Source: Typhlomys cinereus
Lineage: Eukaryota > Chordata > Mammalia > Rodentia > Platacanthomyidae
Assembly: GCA_023101885.1 (NCBI GenBank)
Contig: JALPQD010000005.1
Location: forward strand, 5,828,084 to 5,892,083
Direction of reading: 5' to 3'
DNA: 64,000 nt
Positions 44,041 through 56,179 of the stretch are shown piece after piece. Below the pieces are notes generated by a model that was not told the origin of the DNA, made no database searches, and worked only from the letters and a program-made list of their open reading frames with translations. The number at the start of each line of letters is the position of its first letter. Within the stretch, counting starts at the first letter, position 1. The position numbers were made by a program, and so were the translations under genes.

Positions 44041-44966
44041 GTTGAATGAAACAGATAAAGTTTTATGAGATTTCTGTCAGATTTGGTGAGCATTATTTAA
44101 TGAGATAGTTAATATATAGTTTATCAAATTGTATCAAGAAACATTGATTCCAGTCACAGTGGATTCTCTCTAGTCTCTAGGAATGAATGCATTCGAAACT
44201 TATGATGAATAATTTTAGCTGTCAGCTTAAAATGTGCAAAGGAGTATATTGTTTTGCAGTTTTACTGAAGACATTGCATGAACAGAACTTGAATTCTCTC
44301 CTCCCACTATTTGATTAACCCTGGGTCTTTTGCTGGTCTCCCACACTGAGCAAGCAGGGAGAGGAGCTGAGGAGAAGTAGCCCGTAAGAGGGGGACCTCC
44401 TAGGCCCATGGCAGGATAGGTAAGACTGGAGGATATTTGGAAGGCAAATAAATTGAGTTTGAAATTTTGCAGAATTTTTTTTAGCCTAGGTGCTTTCTAT
44501 GTTTCTAACTCAATTATTTTCTTTCCTTAATATGATGAAGATTTTTTCATTCAAAAATCCCAAACCTCCTTCACTACATGTATGCAAACATTCTTCTCAA
44601 AATGTCTCCCTTTTACACAAAATCTGTGCACGTAGCTTTTATTAATTTGGCTAGACATAATACTCAATATAAGTAATAATTATGACCATTTATTAGAGTC
44701 AAGATAAGAGTTGATTTGGTGGGCCTATGCACCTCACTCATCTTTTAATTTTATTAAATAATTGAAGACTCCTAGCATTGATTGGTTCTTTAACTTTGGT
44801 ACATCTGATTAAATTAACTTATTAAGCTCTCCCTGTCTTGCTTCATTTTGTTTTTGTTTTGATACATTTCTTTAATGATCATGTTACTTTGTGAACTGGA
44901 GCACTGGTTTGTGCTTCCTGTCTCATTCCTCATTCCTATAATGTGTATCTTTTCAAAATATTTTTA
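44041..44966. other. Unassigned AT-rich DNA
   Basis: No feature is recognised. Confidence 0.5.
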
Positions 44967-44981
44967 ATATTTTGTTTATTT

Positions 44982-45036
<55 letters not shown>

Positions 45037-45260
45037 CAGAGGACACTGTGTCCCTGTGGAGGACCAAGGGTGACTTGGAATCATCCTAGATTGCTTCTAC
45101 CTCCCTTTCTTGCTTTGTTTTGTAATTTCCCAGGCTCCGCCCACCAGGGTTGGAAGTGCAGAGGCCGTTTCTGCTTGGTGTTTTTATGTGAGACCTGGGA
45201 TCCGGACTCAGGACTTCTTGAGAGACAGAGTCTTAACCTCCGATCCATCTCTCCAGTCCC
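44967..45260 (-). mobile_element. Abundant tRNA-derived SINE, minus copy, with 13-bp target-site duplication and (GT)n tail
   Basis: CAAAATATTTTTA at 44954-44966 and 45261-45273 flank it exactly. A (TTTA)/(GT)n tail (44984-45034) is followed by the family body and the head 'aacctccgatccatctctccagtccc'. Together with the copies at 23427 and 41154 it defines the element ends. Confidence 0.93.
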
Positions 45261-45477
45261 CAAAATATTTTTATTATTAAGAGGTGATTAAGAGACAACT
45301 GGACATTCTATAGATATTTTGATCTGTAAGTATGTCCTTAACAAGACAAATTTTTGAAACACTTTTGTGTTGAATGACCTTAAATAAGCTCAGGCCCATT
45401 AAAGATGAATGCTATATTTCGGTATGGATCTATTCAACTGGCATTGATACATAAAGCATCAATACTGTGTAAGATAT

Positions 45478-45575
45478 TAATGGTTGACATTTAGTAAGAC
45501 TTTAGTGTGTGCTAGACACTGTGCTTGGTGCATTAAAGGGATTGTGGCAGCATATTCTCTCAATAAATAAAGGAA
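45478..45575 (+). mobile_element. MIR-type fragment
   Basis: 'gttgacatttagtaagactttagtgtgtgctagacactgtgcttggtgcattaaagg' resembles the MIR 3' core ('acatttattgagc..ttactatgtgccaggcactgtgct'), followed by 'ctctcaataaataaagg'. Confidence 0.55.
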
Positions 45576-45904
45576 GAGACTAAATGAAGATGGTTTCATT
45601 TTTATTACAGTCTTTCTGTTTTCTCCAAGAAATGAAAGCAATGTCCACATACATGACTTGATGGGTTTCCAGAGCTAGTGAGAGGTGATTAATAATTTCA
45701 TCCAAAGAGTTTGAGTCTGGAGGCCAGATTTCTTTACTAGTGGTTCACAGAGAATAGTACGGAAAGCTACATCTACCCTAAGTGAATTTCCACCCTTTAA
45801 GTTTAGAGACGAACAACTTAGAGCCCTTGGGCCAAACAGAGTTTGCTGCTGTTTTAGTTTCACATCATCGCCCCACTTCTCTGGTACCAGTCTCTGTGTT
45901 GGTC

Positions 45905-46070
45905 TCATAAATCAATGTTGTGATAAACATATGACTCTAAACAACATAGAGGAGCAAGCGGGGTTTTATTCTAGATCACAATTCCGGGTTTCAGTGTATT
46001 GTGGGAGGAGTTGCCAGCAGGACCCAAAGGAATTGATCACACCATATCTGTAATCAAGAGCAGAGGGGAG
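45905..46070 (-). mobile_element. ERVL-MaLR LTR 3' part, minus strand
   Basis: 'ttgtgataaacatatgactctaaacaacatag', 'ggggttttattctagatcacaattccgggtttcag' is the reverse complement of the 3' end of an ORR1/MT-type LTR (the 'tttatcacagcaac' end and the poly(A) region). Confidence 0.55.
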
Positions 46071-46082
46071 GAACCAGCGCCA

Positions 46083-46215
46083 TCTTTATAAAAGCCACGC
46101 CTCTGTGCATTCGCCTGCCAAGGAACTGCCGCGGCCCGCTAGGCACGTCTTCCCACTTCCCACAGAGCAGTTTGGCTCATCCCTCCAGCCTTGCCCGAAG
46201 GCCTGCTTGGCTCCA
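46083..46215 (+). promoter_or_regulatory. TATA-box with CpG-rich downstream region (promoter-like, unproven)
   Basis: TATAAAAG at 46087-46094 is followed by 'ccacgcc' (KLF/Sp1-like) and a GC-rich stretch with 'actgccgcggcccgctaggcacg' (46125-46147). A donor-like 'cataggtatg' lies at 46224-46233. It abuts an antisense LTR end, so it could also be LTR-derived. No downstream reading frame or transcript evidence supports a gene. Confidence 0.2.
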
Positions 46216-46233
46216 TAATTCCTCATAGGTATG

Positions 46234-47639
46234 CTGAGAGGCCCGTGTCAACGGGCAGCTGAGAATAAGCATCACACTTTTCATCAAGTTTTATTAGAAG
46301 ACAAGCTTGAGTACTTGTTTGTACATTTTCCACGATTATTCCCACATGACAAAGGCAGAATTGAGCACTTCTGACCAACACTCTCTACTGCCGGGACCAA
46401 TAACACATTTGCTATCTCTTCCTTTATAGGAATTATTTACCGACCCTTGTTTAAGAGATGTTCATATTGATGTCTACAGAGTTAGCTATAAAGAGAAAAC
46501 TAGTGGCTAAGATCCTCTAGCTGTTATCCCCCTCAGGCACATGAAATCTAACAGCTATTTATGCATCAAACCACATTCACAAGAGGCAAGGAAGCCATGT
46601 GAAAGATCTTAGTGTCTGATTTTAATATAGAATATAAGTAAGCCATTAAAGTAGCCAAGGGAACATAAAAGCAAATTGAGGAGTGCGTATTCGGGTGGGG
46701 CTCTGTCTCTACCACCCATGCCCTATCCTCAGGCGACAAAACTCTCTGAGCCTCGTGCTCAAACACAACCTCGAGATCTGCCTACGCCCCCGTGCAGACC
46801 TGCCTCGTGGAAGGAAAGATTTGTGTTTTGTTGAAGTCATACCACCCGTGATATGAGCCAGTGTGGGCACATAACAGCTTAGCCTTGATGGCCCGTGAAT
46901 TATTGAACATTCTCAGAGCAGATGGCAAGATTCCAGGCATGAGGGGTAAGACAGGGTAACATGCATAGGAGTTTGTCCTGAAACTCAGTGCCAGGCTTGT
47001 GAAATCTACTGGGTTTCACCTGATTGTCTTTGTCTTCCTATCAGTGTCCACGGAGGAGCATCCAGAATATCTCAGGTGCTGGGTGGAGCTGGGTAGCCCC
47101 TGCTTATCAGATTTCCATCCTTTGCAGCATCCCCTGTGGGTTTCAGTTCTCCAACCATGAGTTCATCCCTAAAGTGGGCAGTGCACCGTGCTGACAGTTG
47201 CTCTGCTCTCTGGGTGCTGTGGTTAAAGCAAGGAAGAACCCCATAGTGTCCACCGCAGGCATTTAATGACTATGGAAGAGGTGTCCGGGTCTGCCTCAGA
47301 GTTGGGGTAGTAGGTTATTCTTTATAAATATTCTCCACTTTCCCTGAAAAACAAATCTCACCTGTGATGTTAAGACAACTCTGGGTTTAAATTGCCCTAT
47401 AGTATCCAACTAGTGAAAGCACACCAAAAGTAGAATTAAGACAAATTTGAATTTAGGGGGCTATCTAGTGCTGAAGGAGCATGCTCAGTAAATCGGTTGG
47501 CTGGAAAGACAGGCAGAAATAAAGCAGGATCATGAAGATTGCAATAAATACCTGCATCTCAATGCTCAGATGACAACACACACCAAGTACTAAGGGCTTT
47601 CGAGAACCACAACTGCACCTCACAGCTAACACGAGATGT
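46234..47639. other. Unassigned DNA
   Basis: No gene is seen and no repeat is named with confidence. Confidence 0.5.
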
Positions 47640-47934
47640 CAGAAGTGAAAATAGAGCATCCAACCCTGTGAACTCTGGGAGGGGATTAGAACATCTGTTT
47701 TAAGGAAACTCAATGGCCTTCATGAAAATACAGAGAAATGATTTGATACTCCAGCCGAGAAAGCTGATGAAGAGATGGAAGCCATTTAAAACATCGAACA
47801 GAAATTTTTGGACTGAAAACCTTTAACAGAAGTGGCAAAGGGAAAAGAGGTAGAGATGGTAGAGGATGAAGCAGAAGAAAGAATAAGTGAGCTTGAAAAC
47901 CAGGCATTTTAAATATTTTAAAACTATAAGAGGG

Positions 47935-48043
47935 CGCCTGCCCATGTGTGGAGTCCATGAGTTAATTTCTAGCTGCCATGTCTGGAGCCCATGAGTTTTG
48001 TTCTTTCTCTCCTCTAATAAACTCTACCTTAATCCTCAAACAA
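47935..48043 (+). mobile_element. Short A-tailed insert with poly(A) signal in the L1M
   Basis: A 110-base piece not part of L1M: 'gagggcgcctgcccatgtgtgg', an imperfect internal duplication of 'ccatgtstggagyccatgagtt' (47941 and 47977), 'ctctaataaactctacc' with AATAAA, then an A-rich (AAATA)n tail. It looks like the retroposed 3' end of a polyadenylated transcript, possibly LTR-derived. The source is unknown. Confidence 0.4.
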
Positions 48044-48102
48044 TAAAATAAAATAAAATAAAATAAAATAAAATAAAATAAAATAAAATAAAATAAAATA
48101 AA
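48044..48102. repeat. (AAATA)n microsatellite
   Basis: About eleven AAATA pentamers, the tail of the inserted piece. The Phe/Ile/Leu/Tyr minus frame across it is an artefact. Confidence 0.96.
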
Positions 48103-48712
48103 ACAGAGAAGAAGAAAACAGGAAGAATACAGAAAACCTGTGGGAAATTTGTGGCAACATTAAAAGCAAATATTTGCAATACTGCAGATCAAAAGGGACT
48201 TGAAAGTTCCAAAGGAATGTAGACTTATTCAAAGAAATAATAACCAAATTTTTTTCAAACCTAAAGAAAGATATAGAGTACAGGGAAGACAAGGGTCCCC
48301 AGTCAGATTAATCCAAACAAGTGTATTCTAAAAAGTAAAAAAGAATTAAGCTCTCAAATGTGAAAGAAAGTATCTCCAAGGCAGCAAGAGAAAAGAAGTC
48401 AGTAACATATAAAGGTACCAACTTGCCTGAGAAACAACTTCCTAGCAGAACCACCACAAGACGGGAGAGTGGCATGAGATTTATACAGCATGACATATGA
48501 AGAAAGAAAACCTGGTCATCAAGAGTGCTGAACGCTTGCAGACTATCTTTCAGACAGGAGGCTATGAGAGGTGATCACCACTCAATTTGTCCTGCGAGAA
48601 AGGCTAAAAGGGGAGCTCCAAATCAAAATGAGACATTGGTAAGTAAGAAAGCATGAGAAGGTATCAAAGCCCTCAGTAAGTGTATAGAGAAAGAATATAG
48701 GTTTAAAAAGAG

Positions 48713-48995
48713 GGTTGGAGAGATGGCTCAGGGGTTAAGACGGTCTCACGAGCAGAAGGTCCTGAGTTAGGATCCCAGGTTCCATATAAAAAAACCAGGC
48801 AGAAATGATGGAGACCTGTATTTCCTACTTTAGTGGGTTGAACCTGGGAAACCTCAGAGGAAAACCTGAAGGAGGTAGAAACAATCTAGGATGATTCTAG
48901 AAGTCACTGTTGGTCCTCCAGAGGGACACAGAGTGCCCCTTGATACATACGCACGCACGCATGCACATATGCGCACACACACAAAATAAATAAAT
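48713..48995 (+). mobile_element. Abundant tRNA-derived SINE nested in the L1M, plus copy
   Basis: Head 'gggttggagagatggctcaggggttaag', B box 'gagttaggatccc', family body ('gaccagg..gaaatgatggagacctg', 'gatgattctagaagtcactgttggtcctcc'), CA-rich and (AAAT)n tail. Confidence 0.87.
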
Positions 48996-49434
48996 AAAAT
49001 ACTTAATAAAGAGTACAGATAAAATCAAGATGTTTAAGCTTATAAACATAGATATGCAAACCATTCACATTTTTATATAAAAGTTAAAAACAAAATTATC
49101 AAAATGAAACATTCATATATCAAGTAATAGCTAATATAAATAGACATATAATAGGCTGCCAGCAATTTAAAATGTGTGAAAGAATAGAACACAAGTGTAG
49201 CATTTTTACTCAGAATATTTATTTTGCTTCTTTTGTATCTTTACAGTCAGTTAATTTGCTTTCATTTCAAAATGGCTTGCTATAAATCAAAAGACAATTC
49301 TGTAAGCTGCCTAGGACTCATGAAGCAAAAATCTACAGAGATGAAACAAAAATAATGAGCAAGGAATAATACACACCACTGGGATGAAAAAAAGGCCCAA
49401 AGCAAGATTACAGAAAAATGAGAAATGAATGGAT

Positions 49435-49650
49435 GGATGGATAAAAGAAGAAAAAGATGAAATAAGAAAAAGAGAAACAGAGAAAGAGAGATGAAAAAGG
49501 AAAGAAAGGAAAGGAGAAAGTGAATAAAAGAACTAAAGAAAGAAAAAGAAAGTAAGAAAGAAAAAGAAAGAGAAAAAGAAAAGAGAGTAAAAGAAAGAGA
49601 GAGAAAGTAAAAGAAAGAAATAAGTGAGAAAAGGGGATAAAGGGGGGAAG
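49435..49650. repeat. Purine-rich (GAAA)n-like expansion inside the L1M
   Basis: About 215 bases of A/G with GAAA, AAGA and GAGA words. In L1M elements this position holds a short 'agcaagagaggaagaaagg' segment, so the tract is most simply an expansion of it. The 158-codon minus frame (Phe/Leu/Ser) is an artefact. Confidence 0.88.
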
Positions 49651-51830
49651 GGAGGATGAAAGGACAGAAAATAAATCTAGCAAGTAAGTATAACTGACTT
49701 AGTAAAATCTTACCTATTGATAATTGTCTTAAATGTAAATGGCCTAATTTCACCAATTAAAAGAATAAAGTGACAGAATCCATAAAAATATAAGACTTGC
49801 CTATTTGTTGCTTTATCAGAAACTGATTTTAGCTCTAATGATGTGCATAGGTAGAAAGCGAAGCCGGTTAATAACATATTCCATGGCATGAAACCAAAGA
49901 AAACAGAGGTATCCATATTTATGTCAGGTTAAATTATTTTAAATTTAAATCACGGAGGAGATGAGGAAGATCATTACATAATGATTGAGAGCTGAGTTCA
50001 GCAAGAAGTAGCAACAATTCCAAACATATATACTCTGTTTAAAGCAAAATAAATGAATATATAACATTGTAAATAATAATGGACCTAAAGAAACATATGG
50101 GCCCCAAGACAACAATATTAAGAAATTTTAAATCACTTTTTCAGCAACGAAGAGATCATACAGACACAAAACCAACAAAGACACAGCAGAGTTAAATGAA
50201 CCCAATAGATATTGAGGGCATTTTATACAACAGCAGAAGAACATACATTTCTTTTGACAGCACTGCTAATGTTCCCTGGAATCCCACATAGCAAATCTCA
50301 ACGTTTTAAAAAATACATTGAGTATCTTTTAAAATTATAGAGTTATAAAACCAGAATTAAAAACTAGAAAAAATTTGGAAACTTAACAGGTAACATGAAA
50401 ATTAAACAACTCTTGATCAACCAAAGGTGCAAAGATGAAATCAGGAAGGAAATGAAAATACAACTTGAAGCAAATGAAAACTGAGATACACAAACAAAAT
50501 TCTATGGGACAGAAAAAGACCAGTGCTAAGACTGAAGTTCATGGCAGTCAACACCAGCATCAAAAAAGCAGAGTAATCACAAATAAACAATTATATCTCA
50601 AATGAGAAACAAGAACAAACTAAGTCAAAATAGAAGGAAAGTAATAATTAACTAGAGATTTATAGAAAGGCTAAGGAAGAGCTGATTCTGTGAAAAGTAA
50701 ACTAAATGGACAAACCCTAAATGGACATAGAAAGAGAAAGAGGACTCAAATCAAAGAAGAAAAATACCTAATTGACATCATAACTATAAATAATCACTAG
50801 AGATGATTATGCCAAATGATGTGCCAATAGATTTGACCACCTGGAAGAAATGAGCAAACTTCTGGTCAGATTCACTTTGTTTAGACTGAATCATGAACAG
50901 GCAGAAAACATGAATAAATAGATATTAACAAGAATAAGTAAAAGGTATCCCATTCCAAAAAAAAAGAGTAGATGTATTCTATCAAACATTTGAAGTACTA
51001 AAACCAATTCTTCTTTAACTTTTCTAAACAAAAATTCTTCAAGTGACAATGTTTTTAAATATATTCTATTTATTCAGCAGTACTCTGATACTAAAACCAA
51101 ATAAAAATACAAAGAAATAAAAGCTTCAGACCCATTCTTTGATGATCACAGATGCAAGAACACTAACAAAATACTAGCACATGAAATCTGACAGTGTATA
51201 TAAAAGATTTTTTTCGTCATGATGAAGTTGGATTACTACTACAAATGAAAGACTGCTTCAACCTATGCAAATCAGTGAATATGACATCCCACACTAACAC
51301 TACAAAGGACAAGAAACTGACAATCATTACAGTTGATTCAGAAAAGACTTCTGATAAAATTTTGACTTCCCTGAACAAGTTAGATATAGAAGGAATGTAC
51401 CTCATGTATGATAAACCAACAGCTAATATTTAACATAATGGGGGAAAATGTGTATATTTTTCTATAAAAATCTGTAAATCACTATATGTGCTTTTATTAC
51501 TTTTATTAGATATAACTCACAAGTATTCAGACAAGCGAAAGGGAAAAAAAAAGACAAACCACATTGGAAAAGAGAAAATCAAATTGCCTGTTTGCGGATA
51601 ACATTATATATTACTAAATTAATATATTTATATATACATACACAGACACCGTACAAAATATTAGTGCTAATAAGTCTAACAGTGGCAGAATAGAAAATTA
51701 ATAGCCCCAAATCAGGAGCACTGATAAATACCTTTATCCAATTATCTGAAACAGAAATTAAGAAATCCATTTGTAATAGTCACGAAATAGCTAGGACTAA
51801 ATTAAGGAAGAAGAAAGTAGCTCAGCTTTC

Positions 51831-52194
51831 TGTGACCATAACACACAGCCTAGTCTCTTGATATTACCAGAGCACTAAGTTTCCCCCAATGGAAAGTGAG
51901 CACAAAGAATGTGAAACTTGTCAACTTCGCTATTCTTTCCAGTTGTAGTTTTCAACTCTGATCTGTCCAACTTGCTGGATTCATGCCAAGTGGGGCCATC
52001 ATAGAAAGCTTGACTGGGAGGAGAGTCCGTCCAAGTTCATGAATGAGTGTATCATCTTCTCTCATGTGGCCTTCATCTCAGATTGTACACAGAGAAAGAA
52101 GCAGCAGATATGCTCTGGGGTCACCCTTTCTTCAGTCTTTTGTAGGGCAATTTAGCCTTTTCCCTTACTTTGTAACTATGTACTTTCATTCACA
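51831..52194. other. Unassigned DNA
   Basis: No feature is recognised. Confidence 0.5.
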
Positions 52195-52345
52195 AAGAGA
52201 CGGACAGACAGATAGAGATAGATAGATATAAATAGATTAGATAGATATAAAGAAATAAAGGTAAATATAGATTAGTAAGAGATAGACAGATATATAAATA
52301 AAAATATGGATAGACAGAGACAGAGAGATAGAGATAGATTAGATA
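52195..52345. repeat. Degenerate (GATA)n/(GACA)n block
   Basis: Repeated GATA, GACA and TAGATA words, interrupted and irregular. Confidence 0.9.
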
Positions 52346-52930
52346 ATTAGCTAATAATTAACAATGTGTATTAAAATCACCATTGTTCTCTAAGTGGTCA
52401 CCTCTACTTCCTCTAGCATATTGAAAAATCTTGAAGAACTGGATAAAAGGACAAAACAGAAACCCTGTTCATCCCCATATAGGGAGGGCACAAATAGTCC
52501 CCAATAGAAACCATTTGGGGTCCTTCCACTCCTGGACCACCCACCAGACACGCCTCACCTCAGTAGAGGAACATTTCTCTCCACTCACCAGCCCCAAAGG
52601 TCTTCCTACAGCACCAAAGAACTCCAACCAAACTCAGCCAAACGAAAAAGGGAAAGCAGAGGAGAGGTCAGTGGTAGAAGTAGCAAAATACTGGGGATCC
52701 TGCAGCCGATGTTAGCTGCCAGCAGAGTTCAGGCAGTGGGTTTTCTTCTGATTTCCTTCCAGAAAGGAAACAATCAGAGTGACTTCTCAGATTTACAATT
52801 CAAAAAGGACTTATTCCTTCCTGTTCCAGATTTACATTGCTGGCAAATGTGCATTGACCCTGGAGGTATAGATTGCTTGCTACTTGCCATGTAAGCATAA
52901 GGAACCGAAATCGCAGATCCAGCACCCGAG
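52346..52930. other. Unassigned DNA
   Basis: A 94-codon plus frame at 52431-52715 has no recognised domain. Nothing else is seen. Confidence 0.45.
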
Positions 52931-52934
52931 GAGA

Positions 52935-53170
52935 AAGAAGGACACACAACGTTCATCTGTAGTCCCAGCACAGGGTGAAAAGAAGGAGACTACTACGTGA
53001 GAGGTCAGGTTCAACGAGAGACACAGTCTCAAAAAACAAACAAATCAAAGCAGTGAAGAGCAATTGATGAAGGCATCCAAAGTTGTCATCTGGTCTCCAC
53101 ATATGCATGCACATGCATGATTTGTGTACACATGCACACATTCTCAAATAGACACAGACATCATACACAC
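52935..53170 (+). mobile_element. B4 SINE, 3' two thirds
   Basis: 'gttcatctgtagtcccagcacagg', 'gagacacagtctcaaaaaacaaac', 'gaaggcatccaaagttgtcatctggtctccacatatgcatgc' is the B1-like middle plus B4 3' end, with a TG/CA-rich tail. Confidence 0.75.
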
Positions 53171-53759
53171 ATAGACAGAGATGACAAATTTGAACCAAGA
53201 TCCAAATTAAATCCATGACCACGCTCAAAGCCAGTGAATTTATACCAATGTGTTTCCCACCTAATTTTCTGTGGCCACCATGGAAGGGCAGAATTTATTA
53301 CTGCAAATAAAAGAATCGCATGTCTCTATTAAATGAAAAAGGTATGTTTCCAAATGTTTAGTGGTACTCCTGTACATGTAGATATCACTGTTTATCTTTC
53401 TACATTTTCTTACGATCAATCATCTCTAAATTAAATGCTCAGAAGTTACATTGTAAAAGGGAAAGAAGAGGAAAGAAAATGACTTGTACACAAGGAAACA
53501 TGACTTATCCACAAGCAATATCCAGAGAGAACAGTACTACGGACTTCTGCTACTGGAATATTCTTGCTGCCATCACAGGAAGTGGCTGTTAAACTGAGCA
53601 GAGATGCTCTGGCTAGTAAGAACCCTTCCCTGCCTTCTACTCTTGGGAGCAACGTTTTGCCCCTGGTTGACAAAGGCTGTCTCCTTTAAGGCTTTCCTTT
53701 TTCTTTGTGAGCCTTTTTGAATGTTAATGTCTTTGCGACTCATTAACCTGGGGTAGTTG
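53171..53759. other. Unassigned DNA
   Basis: No feature is recognised. Confidence 0.5.
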
Positions 53760-54240
53760 TTTGGCACTTGGAGCACCGAGACATCCCATCAGGACAACTG
53801 GGACAAGGCAGCCTCCAGAAACACCTGGGTCTCTGGGCAGTCATCTGTGGGCGATTGTGTCCAGGTGTTTGCCAGTGGGAACCCATTGAAAGTCGATGCA
53901 ATTTGGAGCAATTTCTCTGGCAGTGGAAATTAACCCGCAGGAATCTGCAGGCAACAGGTGTATTTTAGGGCAGTCACACCAGAGTCCCGCTCTGTGGAGA
54001 CAGGACCTCGCAGGCCAGGTGGGGAGCAGGAGGCTGGGTAATTGGAGGAGGCAGGAAATCAGTGCAGAGAAGATGGCCAAATTGCAGGTCAGCATGGGTT
54101 GGGATAATTATGGGTTAACCCTCTACTGCCTGTTAACCAAAAACTATTTGTCTGCTTGGGGAACCAGGAAAATTGTCCCTCGAGGGAAAAGAATGATCAC
54201 TCACGCTCAACTGGACTGATTTTTCCCCCCATCGCTGAGG
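53760..54240. other. Repeat-free unique segment with paired homeobox/HNF1-like motifs (candidate regulatory element)
   Basis: No repeat is recognised. 'gggataattatgggttaaccc' (54100-54120) joins a TAATTA homeobox core to a GGTTAACC HNF1-like half-site pair, and 'ctgttaaccaaaaac' follows at 54130. 'gtgggcgattgtgtcc' and 'gcaatttggagcaatttc' lie upstream. The frames of 66-107 codons show no domain. Function is speculative. Confidence 0.25.
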
Positions 54241-55925
54241 TTTTCAACAAATTGTTTTTGGCTTAGTGTTTGATACTCAGAACAGTGGATTGTCAGGAAG
54301 CGCAGTCCTTCAAGAAGGCTCAAGAAGTGAATTTTAAGTGCTTGAAAGCCTCTTGCCTCAGAAACAAACATAATTTTACCCTGTGCATTTAGCTCTTACC
54401 ACTTCTTTGAAAAGACACCCAGTGAGGAAGAGACTACAGGATGGGAGCTTTATTTTCTTCCTTTGTGTTCCTCCTTAGGTCTCTTGGTTGGATTGCAAGT
54501 TTCTGTCTATAGGCAATTTCTATGTCCTTTCATGTAAATTCATCAGTTTGAATGACTCTGAAATTAAACAAATCTGAATTTCCAGCTTTGACAAAAATTT
54601 TGGTCAAAAATCTTGATGTCAATATAATTTCTATAACACGTATTGGTAGGATTTGTTTGATACGGTCTTTTGGTTTTTGGATCTGAAGTTATGATATTCT
54701 TAAACAAAAGGTAAGCTGTTTCTTTGGTATTGCCAAAGTAAAGGGCTGCCATAAGTAATGGTTATGCTAAGAGCATAGAAGCAATTATTTGGATTTTTCA
54801 AGAATAGAGCAGATAATTTGATTTGTCTTATGAACAGCAAGGAAACATTGCATAAATATTAAGAGAAATGCATATTTTTAAACTGATGTATAAAATGTAC
54901 ACTGCAAAGAGAAGTGGGTGTGTGATGTGGCTCCTGGATGATAACTGTCACTCCTGTCTTTTGAAAGACACATTGTCACGCCAGCCAATCAAAACATAAA
55001 AACCAAAAGCTGCCCAAGCTTCTCAGCAAACAAAGTAACTCCAAAGTCTGCTTGGTGTGTTCTTCATAACTGCAGTGGGAAGCTGAGGAGACAAAAGTCT
55101 CTCGTCATGTTCTTAGACTCATTAAGTTGCTAGCTTTAAAGCACTGTGATTTGGACATGAAGTGCCGGTCCTTTGTTTCATCTCATTTCTCAGGAGCCTA
55201 CCATGTTAAGGACTGGCACTGTGTTCATTTCTTTTGTCCTTCAATGAACTCTTTGGAAAGGCATTCGCAGGCGCACCTGATTGACTTACTTTCCGCACTT
55301 CAGGGTCTTGACCTGTAAACGGGCATTAATAAAAGCCTCAATAGGCAAAGTGAGGATTAGAAAGCTAGCAAAAAAGTTCGCAACCTAGTGCTTGGAACCT
55401 CTTAAGAGATGATGACTAAATGTCAGCTGCTGACATATCTCAGAGACGTTCCCAGAGAGGGAGGGAGAGCGCACCATGCAGGGGTTCAGACAGCCCTTCG
55501 TGAGTTCACACCGCAACCCATCCCAGAAATGCCAATAGGTTCATCAAAGAGGGCCAGCTGCTCGGCTCCTGGAAGACAGGATGAGAGAGGAAAGAGGATG
55601 AATGTGAGGAGTGGGCTCTGAGAAGGGAGCCTAAAGTCTAGCGAGATGCAGTTCTGCCTTGATATTCTTTTAGTACTAATCTCTGCTGTCAGTCCTTGCT
55701 GGAAAAAAGGACTTTGTGATCCTGAGCTGACATAGTTGAGATTTCTTAAATTTTACTAAGAAAAGTATTTGAAAACAGTAGCAAAGTAGTTCAAATTTCA
55801 GAACACTAGGGATTTAAGAATTAGTTCTGGGTTCAAAATGAGTTCATGTGTATGTACATGCATGTGTGAATGTATGTGAGAAAGATCCTTTCTTTTCCTC
55901 CTCTTCTTCCTCTACTTTCTTATTT
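54241..55925. other. Unassigned DNA
   Basis: About 1.7 kb without recognised repeats or genes. Frames of 62-70 codons (for example 55127-55318) have no motif. Confidence 0.45.
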
Positions 55926-56000
55926 TTACTTTTCATTCCCTAGGATGGCCTTGAACTCGTGGTTCTCTCCCTTTAGTTTCTCTGCTGGGATTTTGATGCA
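55926..56000 (-). mobile_element. B1 SINE fragment, minus strand
   Basis: 'cctaggatggccttgaactcgtgg' and 'ctctgctgggattttgatgc' are the reverse complement of the B1 centre. Short and diverged. Confidence 0.45.
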
Positions 56001-56129
56001 AGACTCAAGTCTTGTCTTTCCATATCTGAACTTGAGTTGAACCTGCAACTTGCTAAGGGCTCGTTCTCCCTTGATACGTCCAGACATAAAGATCCCACCC
56101 TTAGTGCCGGAGGCCCTGTGAGAAGCCGG

Positions 56130-56130
<1 letters not shown>

Positions 56131-56171
<41 letters not shown>
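56131..56171. repeat. (CA)n microsatellite
   Basis: About 20 CA units immediately before the L1 fragment. Confidence 0.95.
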
Positions 56172-56175
<4 letters not shown>

Positions 56176-56179
56176 CCCT

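Larger units (their letters stand above)
47640..51830 (+). mobile_element. Old L1M-type LINE-1 copy (ORF1 end, inter-ORF region, ORF2 EN and RT), interrupted
   Basis: Plus-strand landmarks in correct order. ORF1-like A-rich text is at 47700-47930 ('gaatagg'-type 'gaagaaagaataagtgagcttgaaaacc'). The inter-ORF block is at 48110-48700 ('ctccaaggcagcaagagaaaagaagtcag', 'caccactcaatttgtcctgcgagaaaggctaaaagg'). The start of ORF2 is at 49710-49930 ('cttaaatgtaaatggcctaatttcacc', 'ccatggcatgaaaccaaagaaaac'), EN at 49960-50250 and RT at 51190-51440, where the translation 'ITVDSEKTSDKI...LNKLDIEGMYL...YDKPTANI' fits the L1 RT. A post-RT part lies at 51690-51810. Many stops and indels; not functional. 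Confidence 0.8.

Noticed and set aside
49280..49756. A 158-codon hydrophobic frame that could look like a membrane protein
   Set aside because: It is the T/C-rich complement of the GAAA tract; Phe/Leu/Ser bias follows from base composition.
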